From the NCBI GenBank assembly GCA_964456985.1, contig CAYWDH010000009.1, forward strand, positions 1-64,000: a stretch of DNA of 64,000 nt, written 5' to 3'. Made by a program: the position numbers and the translations under genes. Below the pieces are notes generated by a model, which saw only the letters and a list, made by a program, of their open reading frames with translations, did not search any database and had not been told where the DNA came from. Shown here piece after piece: positions 8,397 to 16,589 of the stretch. Source of the DNA: WJMT01 sp964456985. Lineage in GTDB: Bacteria; Acidobacteriota; Aminicenantia; Aminicenantales; Aminicenantaceae. Numbering within the stretch: position 1 is the stretch's first letter; each line of letters starts with the position of its first letter.

Positions 8397-9287
8397 ATGA
8401 GCAAACAATATTCTGATATAGACCTGCCTGATTTAAATCTTTTCAAAAAAGGAAAGGTCAGGGATATATATGAAATTGAGGATAAGCTGCTTTTTGTAGC
8501 ATCAGACAGAATATCCGCTTTTGATTATGTGCTTCCTTCCGTTATCCCTGATAAAGGCAAAGTACTGACCCAACTATCAAAGTTTTGGTTTGAATTCACC
8601 TCCTTGGTCTGTCCGAATCATATGATATCAGGTGATTTTAATGAATTTCCCAAGTCTCTGAGCAAGTACAGGCATGTTTTGGATAAGCGGTCTCTGCTGG
8701 TTGAAAAAACGGATGTGATACACATGGAATGCATAGTGAGGGGTTATGTTTCCGGCTCAGCATGGAAGGATTACCAGAAGGAAGGAAAAATAAGCGGCAT
8801 TAAGCTTCCAATGGGACTTAAAGAATCAGATAGACTTGACGAGGTGATTTTCACTCCGTCTACAAAGTCCGAACAGGGACATGATGAAAATATTTCATTT
8901 AAACAGATGCAGAAGCAAATAGGGACGGAGCTAGCACAGAAAATAAAGGATGTCAGTATTGCACTTTACCAAAAAGCCTCTCTCCACGCGTTATCAAAGG
9001 GAATACTCATAGCTGATACCAAGTTTGAATTTGGTTTAAAAGGAGGAGAGCTTGTTTTGATAGACGAGATATTTACTCCGGATTCGTCAAGATTTTGGCC
9101 TGTGGAAAGTTATTCTCCCGGTGGGCCTCAGCCCAGCCTTGATAAACAGTTTGTCAGAGACTATCTTGAGAGCACAGACTGGGATAAAAATTCCCCCCCG
9201 CCTCCTCTGCCGGATTCTATTATTAAGCAGACAGCTGAAAGGTATAGGGAAATTTATTTTAAGTTAACTGAAAAAGATAAATTATAA
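8397..9287 (+). CDS. purC: Phosphoribosylaminoimidazole-succinocarboxamide synthase PurC
   Basis: SAICAR synthase of de novo purine synthesis, joining aspartate to CAIR with ATP. Motifs include GKVRDIYEI at the N-terminus, FVASDRISAFDYVLP, ECIVRGYVSGSAWKDY, and IDEIFTPDSSRFWP with SPGGPQPSLDKQFVRD near the end. The 296-residue length fits the longer PurC class. It is isolated from other pur genes here. GAGGTTGAA just upstream is the likely ribosome binding site. Confidence 0.97.
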   Translation: MSKQYSDIDLPDLNLFKKGKVRDIYEIEDKLLFVASDRISAFDYVLPSVIPDKGKVLTQLSKFWFEFTSLVCPNHMISGDFNEFPKSLSKYRHVLDKRSLLVEKTDVIHMECIVRGYVSGSAWKDYQKEGKISGIKLPMGLKESDRLDEVIFTPSTKSEQGHDENISFKQMQKQIGTELAQKIKDVSIALYQKASLHALSKGILIADTKFEFGLKGGELVLIDEIFTPDSSRFWPVESYSPGGPQPSLDKQFVRDYLESTDWDKNSPPPPLPDSIIKQTAERYREIYFKLTEKDKL

Positions 9288-9340
9288 AACCTCATATCCC
9301 GTTTGGGAGGCATTGGATAAATGAGGGAGAGGAGGAATTT

Positions 9341-9883
9341 ATGACTTTTAATTGGCTGGATGTGATACTGCTTCTAATCCTTATAGTGACAGTCATCCTG
9401 GGAATAATTAAGGGTCTGGTGAGACAATTAATAGGGATTTTGGCTGTAGTAGTGGGAGTTATCCTTGCACTGGCTTATTATCCATATGTTTCGCAGATAT
9501 TAAAACCTCTGTTCTCTAATGAGGTCATAACTCATTTTCTGAGTTTCATGCTCATATTCATTGCGACTCTTGTTCTGGGTTGGGTGCTGGGACGGCTTTT
9601 TTCTAAAGCAATGAAGGGCTCTTTAAAATTTCTGAATCATCTACTGGGAGGAGGGTTCGGACTTATAAAAGGTGTTTTGATCTGCGGTATTATCATTTTT
9701 GCTTTGATGGTTTTTCCTGTCCAAACCAATGCTTTGAGGAGGTCAGAATTGGCTCCCTACTGCCTTAAAGTCACTCAGGCCGCCATTGATCTCATTCCGT
9801 TGGAGCTTAAAGAAAAGTTTAATAAAGCTTATAACGAGATCATAAATAAAAATAAAGGAGAGAAAGATGCAAAAAGAATTTAA
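9341..9883 (+). CDS. CvpA family membrane protein
   Basis: The 180-residue inner-membrane protein has four hydrophobic segments. The N-terminal pattern (NWLDVILLLILIVTVILGIIKG followed by a Gly-rich second helix) is typical of the CvpA/colicin V production family. Family members act in envelope integrity or stress responses by an unclear mechanism. A strong GAGGAGG site precedes ATG 9341. The end overlaps the following small regulator gene by 17 bases, implying co-translation. Confidence 0.85.
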   Translation: MTFNWLDVILLLILIVTVILGIIKGLVRQLIGILAVVVGVILALAYYPYVSQILKPLFSNEVITHFLSFMLIFIATLVLGWVLGRLFSKAMKGSLKFLNHLLGGGFGLIKGVLICGIIIFALMVFPVQTNALRRSELAPYCLKVTQAAIDLIPLELKEKFNKAYNEIINKNKGEKDAKRI

Positions 9884-10094
9884 GAATCTTTCTCTTCACT
9901 ATAAAATAGAAATACTTATCGAAGAGTTGGTCGATAAGGAGATTCCCATAAAGGAAGCATTGAAAGAATTTGAAAAAATTTATATAGAAACAGCGAAGAA
10001 AAGATTCAATGGTAACAAGACAAAAACAGCCGAAGCCCTTGGAGTCCACCGTAATACCCTGTATAATCTGTGCAAGGCTCTGAAAATAAAATAA
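9867..10094 (+). CDS. Small Fis-type helix-turn-helix protein
   Basis: The 75-residue protein ends in a Fis/NtrC-type HTH_8 domain: a helix from about 37 to 50, then GNKTKTAEALGVHRNTLYN and a recognition helix finishing CKALKIK. The N-terminal half is a predicted helix that could dimerise, as in Fis. It is preceded by AAAGGAGAG and overlaps cvpA. It lies directly upstream of the groESL promoter but is probably expressed with cvpA. Its targets are unknown. Confidence 0.8.
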   Translation: MQKEFKNLSLHYKIEILIEELVDKEIPIKEALKEFEKIYIETAKKRFNGNKTKTAEALGVHRNTLYNLCKALKIK

Positions 10095-10114
10095 ACCTGC
10101 CTTATTCATAAAAA
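10094..10114 (+). repeat. Solitary arm of family B repeat
   Basis: AACCTGCCTTATTCATAAAAA begins on the stop codon of the Fis-type gene and matches the reverse complement of the right end (TTTATGAATAG-TCAGGTT) of family B elements at 25048, 35014, 38258 and 59791. I find no partner arm before the groES promoter. The rest of the gap to 10228 holds nothing I recognise. Confidence 0.55.
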
Positions 10115-10228
10115 CCAGCCTGCATATCCCTTCCCTATTACATGATTGATTCTTTTTTGATGTCATGTTAACAAACAAAGTCTATTTCTTTATTTCTGTA
10201 TTGTGTTTTAATTTAATGCAGGCTGATT

Positions 10229-10255
10229 TTAGCAATCTAGTGTAAAGATTGCTAA
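10229..10255 (+). promoter_or_regulatory. CIRCE operator 1 (HrcA binding site)
   Basis: TTAGCAATC, nine bases, GATTGCTAA: a perfect inverted repeat with the exact CIRCE geometry. The consensus is TTAGCACTC-N9-GAGTGCTAA. It lies about 44 bases upstream of the groES promoter -35 box. Confidence 0.9.
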
Positions 10256-10272
10256 AAAAACCCCTTTTTCTG

Positions 10273-10301
10273 TTGACATATTAATCTTTTTTAGTTATAT
10301 T
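10273..10301 (+). promoter_or_regulatory. groESL sigma-70 promoter
   Basis: TTGACA at 10273-10278, 17 bases, TATATT at 10296-10301. The -10 box touches the second CIRCE operator, so bound HrcA would occlude the start of transcription. Confidence 0.9.
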
Positions 10302-10326
10302 AGCAGTCTCTATAAAAGACTGCTAA
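10300..10326 (+). promoter_or_regulatory. CIRCE operator 2 (HrcA binding site)
   Basis: TTAGCAGTC, nine bases, GACTGCTAA: a perfect inverted repeat overlapping the promoter -10 and transcription start and ending 21 bases before groES. In known systems a CIRCE at this place represses groESL and is relieved by heat shock. Confidence 0.95.
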
Positions 10327-10347
10327 AAATTAAAAAAGGAGGTCCCA

Positions 10348-10632
10348 ATGAAGGTTAGTCCTTTATACGACAGAGTTCTTTTAAAACGTCTTGAAGAAAA
10401 AGAGACAAAAAAAGGCGGGATCATTATCCCGGATACAGCCAAAGAAAAACCACTTGAAGCCGAAGTCATAGAAGTTGGCAAAGGTCGAATCGATGGAGAA
10501 AAAGTCATTCCTCTTGAAGTTAAAAAAGGGGATAAAGTACTGGTAGGAAAATTCAGCGGAACCGAGATCAATATTGATGATGTGGAGTATCTTATTGTTC
10601 GAGAAGAAGAAATTTTGGCTAAGGTCAAATAG
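10348..10632 (+). CDS. groES: Co-chaperonin GroES
   Basis: The heptameric lid of the GroEL chamber. The 94-residue protein has the N-terminal VSPLYDRVLLKRLEE strand, the mobile loop with a GGIIIPDTAKEKP segment, and the C-terminal DVEYLIVREEEILAKVK. AAGGAGGT at 10337-10342 is a full ribosome binding site. It is first in the groES-groEL operon under CIRCE control. Confidence 0.98.
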   Translation: MKVSPLYDRVLLKRLEEKETKKGGIIIPDTAKEKPLEAEVIEVGKGRIDGEKVIPLEVKKGDKVLVGKFSGTEINIDDVEYLIVREEEILAKVK

Positions 10633-10653
10633 TTTGGAAAGGAGAAAATTCAA

Positions 10654-12273
10654 ATGGCAAAAAAAATAACATTAGGCCCTGAAGCAAGACAGTCCCTACT
10701 AGTGGGCGTGAATGCTTTGAGCAATGCTGTAAAACAAACCCTCGGACCGAGAGGGAGAAACATTGTATTGGAGAAAAAGTTCGGATCTCCCACAAGCACG
10801 AAAGATGGAGTTTCTGTTGCTAAAGAGATCGAACTGGAAGATCCTTTAGAGAATATGGGCGCTCAGCTCGTTAAAGAGGTGGCTTCAAAAACATCTGATG
10901 TCGCAGGCGATGGAACGACCACAGCTACTATTTTGGCTCAGGCTATCTATTCCGAAGGATTGAAATATGTCACAGCCGGAGCGAATCCGAGCCTCATCAA
11001 AAAGGGAATCGACAAGGCAGTTGAAGTAGTCGTAGAAGACATGAAGAAGTTGAGCCGCAATGTGAGCGGCGAGATGATCGCTCAGGTCGGTGCGATATCT
11101 GCGAACAACGATGAGTCCATTGGAAAGATCATTGCCGAAGCCATGGATAAAGTCGGGAAAGATGGAGTCATAACTGTTGAGGAAGCCAAAGGATTAGAAA
11201 CCACCATGGAGATCGTTGAAGGTATGCAGTTTGACCGCGGATATCTCTCGCCTTATTTCGTGACGGATGCTGACAGGATGGAATGTATACTTGAAAATCC
11301 GGTTATTCTTCTTCATGAGAAAAAAATCAGTAACCTGAGGGAACTGCTCCCGCTCTTGGAAAATATTGCCAAGATGAACAGACCTCTGCTCGTTATAGCC
11401 GAGGATGTCGAAGGAGAGGCCCTGGCTACTCTTGTTGTTAATAAATTGAAGGGAACCTTCCAATGTGCAGCGGTTAAAGCCCCTGGTTTTGGCGATAGAC
11501 GCAAAGCCATGTTGGAAGATATCGCCATTCTTACAGGTGGTCAGGTCATTACAGAAGATATCGGTGTTAAACTTGAAAATGTATCTGTGGATTGGCTGGG
11601 TGAAGCCAATAAAATAGTCATTGATAAAGACAACACCACCATTGTGGAAGGCAAAGGAAAATCTGAAGATGTAAAAGCGCGTGTGAAGCAGATCAGAACT
11701 CAAATTGATGATACAACTTCTGATTATGATAGAGAAAAACTTCAGGAGAGACTGGCTAAGATGGTCGGTGGTGTTGCCCTGATCAAAGTGGGAGCAGCCA
11801 CAGAGACAGAGCTCAAGGAGAAAAAGGCTCGCGTCGAAGACGCCATGCATGCTACGAAAGCTGCTGTTGAGGAAGGGATTGTTCCCGGAGGCGGAGTGGC
11901 CCTTCTCAGAGCTCAGAAGTCTCTTGATTCTGTTAAATTAAAGGATGATTCTAAGATCGGTGTGGATATTGTCAGGCGTGCTATTGAAGAGCCCCTGCGC
12001 CAGATAGCCCATAATGCTGGTTTTGAGGGGTCAATTGTGGTTGAAAAGGTCAGAGAAAAGCAAACAGACACAGGCTTTAATGCCTTAACAGAAAAATATG
12101 AAGATCTGGTTAAAAGCGGTGTTCTTGATCCCACTAAAGTTGTGCGGAGCGCTCTTCAAAACGCAGCAAGTATTGCCGGAGTGCTGCTTACAACCGAAGG
12201 ACTTATATCTGAAATTCCTGAAGAAAAAGAAGGCGGCGGACAGCCTCCCATGCCTCCAGGAGGAATGTATTAA
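10654..12273 (+). CDS. groEL: Chaperonin GroEL
   Basis: The 60-kDa ATP-dependent folding chamber (539 residues). ATP-binding motifs LGPRGRN and VAGDGTTTAT are intact, the apical segment includes APGFGDRRKAMLED, and the signature AAVEEGIVPGGG is present. The tail is short, with Pro and Gly (GGGQPPMPPGGMY) rather than the usual GGM repeats. AAAGGAGA precedes ATG 10654, 21 bases after groES, and a strong terminator follows. Confidence 0.98.
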   Translation: MAKKITLGPEARQSLLVGVNALSNAVKQTLGPRGRNIVLEKKFGSPTSTKDGVSVAKEIELEDPLENMGAQLVKEVASKTSDVAGDGTTTATILAQAIYSEGLKYVTAGANPSLIKKGIDKAVEVVVEDMKKLSRNVSGEMIAQVGAISANNDESIGKIIAEAMDKVGKDGVITVEEAKGLETTMEIVEGMQFDRGYLSPYFVTDADRMECILENPVILLHEKKISNLRELLPLLENIAKMNRPLLVIAEDVEGEALATLVVNKLKGTFQCAAVKAPGFGDRRKAMLEDIAILTGGQVITEDIGVKLENVSVDWLGEANKIVIDKDNTTIVEGKGKSEDVKARVKQIRTQIDDTTSDYDREKLQERLAKMVGGVALIKVGAATETELKEKKARVEDAMHATKAAVEEGIVPGGGVALLRAQKSLDSVKLKDDSKIGVDIVRRAIEEPLRQIAHNAGFEGSIVVEKVREKQTDTGFNALTEKYEDLVKSGVLDPTKVVRSALQNAASIAGVLLTTEGLISEIPEEKEGGGQPPMPPGGMY

Positions 12274-12298
12274 TCGATCATAGTCGGTACGTAACCTC

Positions 12299-12335
12299 AA
12301 GCCCCTTTCCGTTATTGGAGAGGGGCTTTTTTTTT
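12299..12335 (+). terminator. Intrinsic terminator after groEL
   Basis: The 11-bp stem AGCCCCTTTCC / GGAGAGGGGCT (one G-T pair) has a 6-base loop and is followed by nine T residues (12327-12335). Confidence 0.92.
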
Positions 12336-12340
12336 AGCGC

Positions 12341-14731
12341 ATGACTTCCCTATTGGCTACAGAGGCAGGATTGTGGTATAAAAAGCATGTGCTGAAACTA
12401 TTTGACAGATATATACTGAAAGAAATAATTCCCCCTTTTGTTATTGGACTCACTGCATACACATTCATGCTGCTGATGAATCAGATTTTGCTTCTTTCCG
12501 AGATGTTTATAGCAAGGGGGGTTCCCGTTAATACGGTCCTATCTCTTCTTCTTTACCTATTACCTGCTATGCTTGCCTTTACCATTCCTATGTCAGTTTT
12601 AATGGGGATTCTTGCCGGCTTGAGCCGACTTTCTTCAGATGTAGAGATAACCGCTTTCCGGACTCTGGGAATAGGCCAGGGTCAGATTTTAAGGCCGGTT
12701 TTGATATTCTCGTTTTGCGGCTTGCTTGTCACTTCTTTGTTTACACTTTATTTAGCTCCGCAAGCAAATCATAAATGGATAAAGACTTTTTCCAGGTCTA
12801 TAAAAGCTGAAGCCCAGTTTAAGATAAATCCCAGAGAGTTTTTTGATAGGATCCCTCAGATGACCCTTTATGTCCAAGATATTGCAGAAGGGGATTTATG
12901 GGAGAATATCTTTGTTCATTTTTCCCTCCCCCAAAAGGAGCCCAGGATCATATTTGCTGAAAAGGGAAGGTTACATATATTTCCAGAGAAAAAGAGAGCG
13001 ACTCTTGAGCTGCTAAACGGAATAATTCATTCTTATAATGTTAACACTCCGGAGAACTACAGCATGACCTCTTTTAAGAGGCTGGAGGAGGAACTGGATG
13101 TGCAGAGTATTTTTGCTGGAATTTCCGCAGAAAAAAGAGCGAGAGAAAAAGATATAAAAGAACTGCTTAACGATATAAAAAGAATTAAGAGTGATTTAAA
13201 ACAGTCGGTCTATACAGATGAAAATTCTATCATATTTAAACAAAAACAAAGAAGCCTGAAAATATATCTGGTAGAGACGCACAAAAAGTTTGCGCTTCCT
13301 TTTGCGTGTATTATTTTTGCGTTTCTGGGCATTTCTTTAGGAGTCACCACAAGAAGGGGAGGGCGAACAAGCGGATTTACTCTGAGTATTGCTATTATCT
13401 TGGTCTATTATATTTTGATTACCGCTGGAAGAAACATGTCCCTTATCGGCAGTCTAAGTCCATGGTTAGGCATGTGGGGGCCTAATATTTTATTCACTGT
13501 TTTGAGTGTTTATGCCTATACCTATTCACGAAGAGAAAGCCGTTTTATAAGCTCTGTTTCTATAATTTTTTCAAGAAAAAGAGGGAAAGAAATCAAAAGA
13601 AAAAGAAACAGGGCCTCTTCTCTCGTGCCGCGGATATACATCCGTTTTCCCAATATTATCGATCGATATATCATCAGGAAATACATATCTATTTTTATGC
13701 TCGTATTCATGAGCCTGCTCTGTGTTTTTATTATTATTACTTTTTTTGAGAGCATAGATAATGTCTATGAACACGGGAAATCCCTGAGTCTTTTTTATGA
13801 GTTCATATGGTTTAAAATACCTGAATTCATTTATTATATACTTCCTGTGGCCTCTCTATCTTCAGCGCTCTTATGTCTCGGGATATTGACAAAATTTAAT
13901 GAGATAACAACCATGAAGACTTCGGGCATGAGTGTGTACCGGATCATAGTCCCTGTGCTAGTGTTATCCGTCATAATCAGTTTTTTCTCATTTTATATAC
14001 AGGAAAATATCCTTCCTTTCTCGAGCAAGAAAGCGGATGCCACATGGAATAAGATCAATGATATACCCCCCTCCAGTTATAATCGGCTGGACAGGCGGTG
14101 GATCGCAGGGAAAAATGGGGACAGGATGTATTATTATAGATATTTTGATCAGGACACGGCTCTTTTCAGAAACATGACTATATTGGACATTGATAGCACC
14201 TCATGGGAATTGAAGAGGAGGATCTATGCTGAGGAGGCGGAGATAAGCGGGAACAAACTCGTTTTACATGACTTATGGGAGAGACGGTTTGAGCAGAACA
14301 GGCCTGTTTCTTTTAACATGAAAGAAAGCCTTGGGCTTATCCTGGATGAAGAGAAAAGCTTTTTTGTTAAGGGTGTTAAAAAGGCAGGTCAGATGCGTTT
14401 CGGAGAGCTTAGAAAATATATAGAAGAGTTAAAAGAAAGCCATTTTGAGACAACCAGATTCAGAGTGGATCTGAACTATAAGATTTCTTTTCCTCTGGCA
14501 TGTTTGGTCGTGGTTCTGCTTGGGATTCCTTTTGCGTTTACCATGGGAAAAAGAGGCACACTGGTGGGGATAGGCCTGAGTTTCGCCATTGCCATTATAT
14601 ACTGGGGTGCGATAGGTATTTTTAAAAGTCTTGGCTTCGCCGGTTATTTGAGCCCGTTTCTTGGGGCCTGGGGGCCCACTCTCATTTTTGGTTTGATCGG
14701 GCTTTATCTGATTTTTAATCTGAGGACCTGA
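12341..14731 (+). CDS. Fused LptF-LptG lipopolysaccharide export permease
   Basis: LptF and LptG normally form a two-protein permease that, with LptB, extracts lipopolysaccharide from the inner membrane. Here one 796-residue ORF carries both. The first YjgP/YjgQ unit spans about 18-390 (starts LFDRYILKEIIPPFVIG, with four to six membrane helices around a beta-jellyroll periplasmic part). The second spans about 430-796 (starts IIDRYIIRKYISIFMLVF), joined by a basic linker rich in Arg and Lys near 395-425. Both halves end with the same layout (GxxLG...PxxGxWGPxxxF). The start is uncertain: ATG 12341 lies right after a terminator with no ribosome binding site, and GTG 12389 would place the first residues at the conserved LFDRYI. 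Confidence 0.85.
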   Translation: MTSLLATEAGLWYKKHVLKLFDRYILKEIIPPFVIGLTAYTFMLLMNQILLLSEMFIARGVPVNTVLSLLLYLLPAMLAFTIPMSVLMGILAGLSRLSSDVEITAFRTLGIGQGQILRPVLIFSFCGLLVTSLFTLYLAPQANHKWIKTFSRSIKAEAQFKINPREFFDRIPQMTLYVQDIAEGDLWENIFVHFSLPQKEPRIIFAEKGRLHIFPEKKRATLELLNGIIHSYNVNTPENYSMTSFKRLEEELDVQSIFAGISAEKRAREKDIKELLNDIKRIKSDLKQSVYTDENSIIFKQKQRSLKIYLVETHKKFALPFACIIFAFLGISLGVTTRRGGRTSGFTLSIAIILVYYILITAGRNMSLIGSLSPWLGMWGPNILFTVLSVYAYTYSRRESRFISSVSIIFSRKRGKEIKRKRNRASSLVPRIYIRFPNIIDRYIIRKYISIFMLVFMSLLCVFIIITFFESIDNVYEHGKSLSLFYEFIWFKIPEFIYYILPVASLSSALLCLGILTKFNEITTMKTSGMSVYRIIVPVLVLSVIISFFSFYIQENILPFSSKKADATWNKINDIPPSSYNRLDRRWIAGKNGDRMYYYRYFDQDTALFRNMTILDIDSTSWELKRRIYAEEAEISGNKLVLHDLWERRFEQNRPVSFNMKESLGLILDEEKSFFVKGVKKAGQMRFGELRKYIEELKESHFETTRFRVDLNYKISFPLACLVVVLLGIPFAFTMGKRGTLVGIGLSFAIAIIYWGAIGIFKSLGFAGYLSPFLGAWGPTLIFGLIGLYLIFNLRT
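12353..12382 (+). promoter_or_regulatory. Possible promoter of the lptFG gene
   Basis: TTGGCT (12353-12358), 18 bases, TATAAA (12377-12382), placed just after the groEL terminator. If real, transcription would start near the in-frame GTG at 12389, so the ATG at 12341 would not be on the mRNA. This is inference from spacing only. Confidence 0.35.
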
Positions 14732-14764
14732 GTAATACGGGTTTACAGTATTCGCGAACCTCAA

Positions 14765-15250
14765 TCACATTTTATATTTTCCGAAATCTTCGGGTTTCAA
14801 ATTTTCAAGCCATTTTTTCAGTTTTTCGGAATCTTCGAGCTTATCATCAAATTTCAAGCTCTGGGCTTTTTCAATAACTTGGTCCTTCACATAAATAGGA
14901 GTGTTTGTCCGGAGGGAAATGGCAATGGCATCCGAGGGGCGGGAGTCAATGGTTATTGATTTGTTGTTGTGGTTGCAGTATATGGTCGCATAGAAAGTGT
15001 TGTCTCTTATATCGTTTATTACGATTTTTTCAAGTTTTGTATCAAGGTTAGATAATATATTTTTTATTAGGTCATGAGTCATTGGCCGAGGGGTTTCAAT
15101 TTTTTCTATTTGTAGGGATATGGCATTTGCCTCAAAAACTCCTATCCATATAGGGAGCATCCTCTCCATTTTAGGGTCCTCAAGAACAACAATGGGCATT
15201 CTTGATATAGGATCTATGACCAGTCCTTTTATTCTCATTTTAATTTCCAT
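14765..15250 (-). CDS. Bifunctional nuclease family protein (DUF151)
   Basis: The 161-residue protein matches the BFN/DUF151 family: LPIWIGVFEANAISLQIE, then PRPMTHDLIKNIL, and ITIDSRPSDAIAISLRTNTPIYV. Plant members have DNase/RNase activity; bacterial function is poorly known. The start ATG 15250 has GGAGGGAG just upstream. A consensus-like promoter lies at 15274-15302 on the same strand. Its 3' end faces the end of lptFG 33 bases away. Confidence 0.85.
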   Translation of the reverse strand: MEIKMRIKGLVIDPISRMPIVVLEDPKMERMLPIWIGVFEANAISLQIEKIETPRPMTHDLIKNILSNLDTKLEKIVINDIRDNTFYATIYCNHNNKSITIDSRPSDAIAISLRTNTPIYVKDQVIEKAQSLKFDDKLEDSEKLKKWLENLKPEDFGKYKM

Positions 15251-15273
15251 AGCTCCCTCCAGAACTAAATCTA

Positions 15274-15302
15274 AATATATGTCTGGATGCTGATAATGTC
15301 AA
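15274..15302 (-). promoter_or_regulatory. Promoter of the bifunctional-nuclease gene
   Basis: On the minus strand TTGACA (15302-15297), 17 bases, TATATT (15279-15274), 24 bases before the start codon. An AGACCC/GGGTCT hairpin lies just upstream at 15304-15325. Confidence 0.75.
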
Positions 15303-15382
15303 GAGACCCCCGCGAGGAAGGGTCTGTTCTGAATAAAAAGATGGTGTCGATTTGATGAAAAAAGAGAGTCAGAGAGTTCTGT

Positions 15383-16453
15383 CTATACGATGTTTATTAC
15401 AACATCTTTAGTGACTGTTTTCCCTGAGATATTGTCTTTGATATCCAGCCTGAGGATATACTGGCCTGGTTTTAAATCTCTCGTTTCCTGCTTCTCTTCA
15501 ATGACCTCATCTCCTTTTTTCTTCTGGATAAGAACGGTTCTTTCGAGTTTCAGAGGCTGCGGGATGATAAGGGAGTCATAATTCCCTTCAGCGAAACGGA
15601 TCAGAGGCTCTTCCTGTCCTTCTTGGAGAACCAGATAGTTAACCGTGTAATTATATCTTTGAGTATTGGGATCCGGGGAGCCTCCCATCACATAGAAGAA
15701 TGCTTCACAGGTGTCTCCGGAATGGAATGTGTTGTTGATGACAGGTTTGATTTTGAGAATTGAGTAGGTGAAAAAGCCTTTATGCACATATACTCGGTTT
15801 TCAGCTTCGTCCATTTTTTGAGTGTCATCAATGAAAAAAACGGGCGCGACTTCGAGAGTATCTCCTAAATTGGCAGGATCCTTAAGCTCAAATTCAAAAT
15901 ATTGGGTCCCGATTTTTTGATAATTGTTTTGAGTAAGGGCCATTGCCAGCAGATACTTCCCAGGAGGAAGAATATATCCTGTTGAATACATTTCTTCTTT
16001 TTCAGGGTCATATGCGTTTTGGTTTACCTGGAAACCTGCAGGGATAAACACTTCCTTGGTGTAATCTCCGTCTATCTGATTGAAGAGAAGAAAGACATCA
16101 AATCGGCTTTGGAGTACTTCCGGACTCTTCTCAACAAAGGCCTGCTGTTCTTGTTTTTCCTCTGTTTGAATAGGAGCAAGCGGGGTGTACCCCATGTCCG
16201 CATTCTTCGCATTGAAGAGCAGAATGAAATAGAGATTTTGACTTGCGGGAAGATAATAATAGTCTGTGACGGAAAAGGGAATATCCATCCTTGCTTCTCT
16301 GGATTCCATGCCCTGCACCAATATGTTTTTTACTTCATCTGGTATGGGTTTTGGTTGTGCTTTTTCTTCCTGGGCATTCAATTCTGGTATGAATACTACA
16401 GCGGTCATGATGAGTATCATTAAGACCGGGGTAATAAATTTTTTCACTTTCAT
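15383..16453 (-). CDS. Secreted protein of unknown function, beta-rich C-terminus
   Basis: A clear signal peptide (KKFITPVLMILIMTAVVF, cut near LNAQE) is followed by about 330 residues with no domain I recognise. The body is rich in Tyr and Phe and predicted beta. The last 40 residues (LKPGQYILRLDIKDNISGKTVTKDVVINIV) resemble the terminal strand pattern of Ig-like or GWxTD-associated domains of Acidobacteriota-type secreted proteins. No catalytic motif is seen. GGAGGAAC a few bases upstream supports the start. It is probably periplasmic or surface-bound. Confidence 0.65.
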   Translation of the reverse strand: MKVKKFITPVLMILIMTAVVFIPELNAQEEKAQPKPIPDEVKNILVQGMESREARMDIPFSVTDYYYLPASQNLYFILLFNAKNADMGYTPLAPIQTEEKQEQQAFVEKSPEVLQSRFDVFLLFNQIDGDYTKEVFIPAGFQVNQNAYDPEKEEMYSTGYILPPGKYLLAMALTQNNYQKIGTQYFEFELKDPANLGDTLEVAPVFFIDDTQKMDEAENRVYVHKGFFTYSILKIKPVINNTFHSGDTCEAFFYVMGGSPDPNTQRYNYTVNYLVLQEGQEEPLIRFAEGNYDSLIIPQPLKLERTVLIQKKKGDEVIEEKQETRDLKPGQYILRLDIKDNISGKTVTKDVVINIV

Positions 16454-16589
16454 CGTTCCTCCTTGAGAGTAAAAGTTCTCTCTTTAATAATTGAGACACA
16501 AATTATATCATTTATTGAATAAAAAACAATAATATATCAGAATCGGAAAAGCATTTCTACAGAAAATTTTCAAACTGCCTTTTACTTGT

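Noticed and set aside
10131..10167. ACATGA...TCATGT hairpin with a T-run in its loop, before groES
   Set aside because: The stem is six pairs with a long loop and the T-run is inside the loop, so it is not a convincing terminator.
11194..11850. 218-codon open frame on the minus strand
   Set aside because: It lies wholly inside groEL on the other strand, has no ribosome binding site and no protein-like motifs; GroEL codon structure leaves this frame open.
15304..15325. AGACCC/GGGTCT hairpin upstream of the bifunctional-nuclease gene
   Set aside because: No T-run follows on either strand, so I did not call it a terminator.
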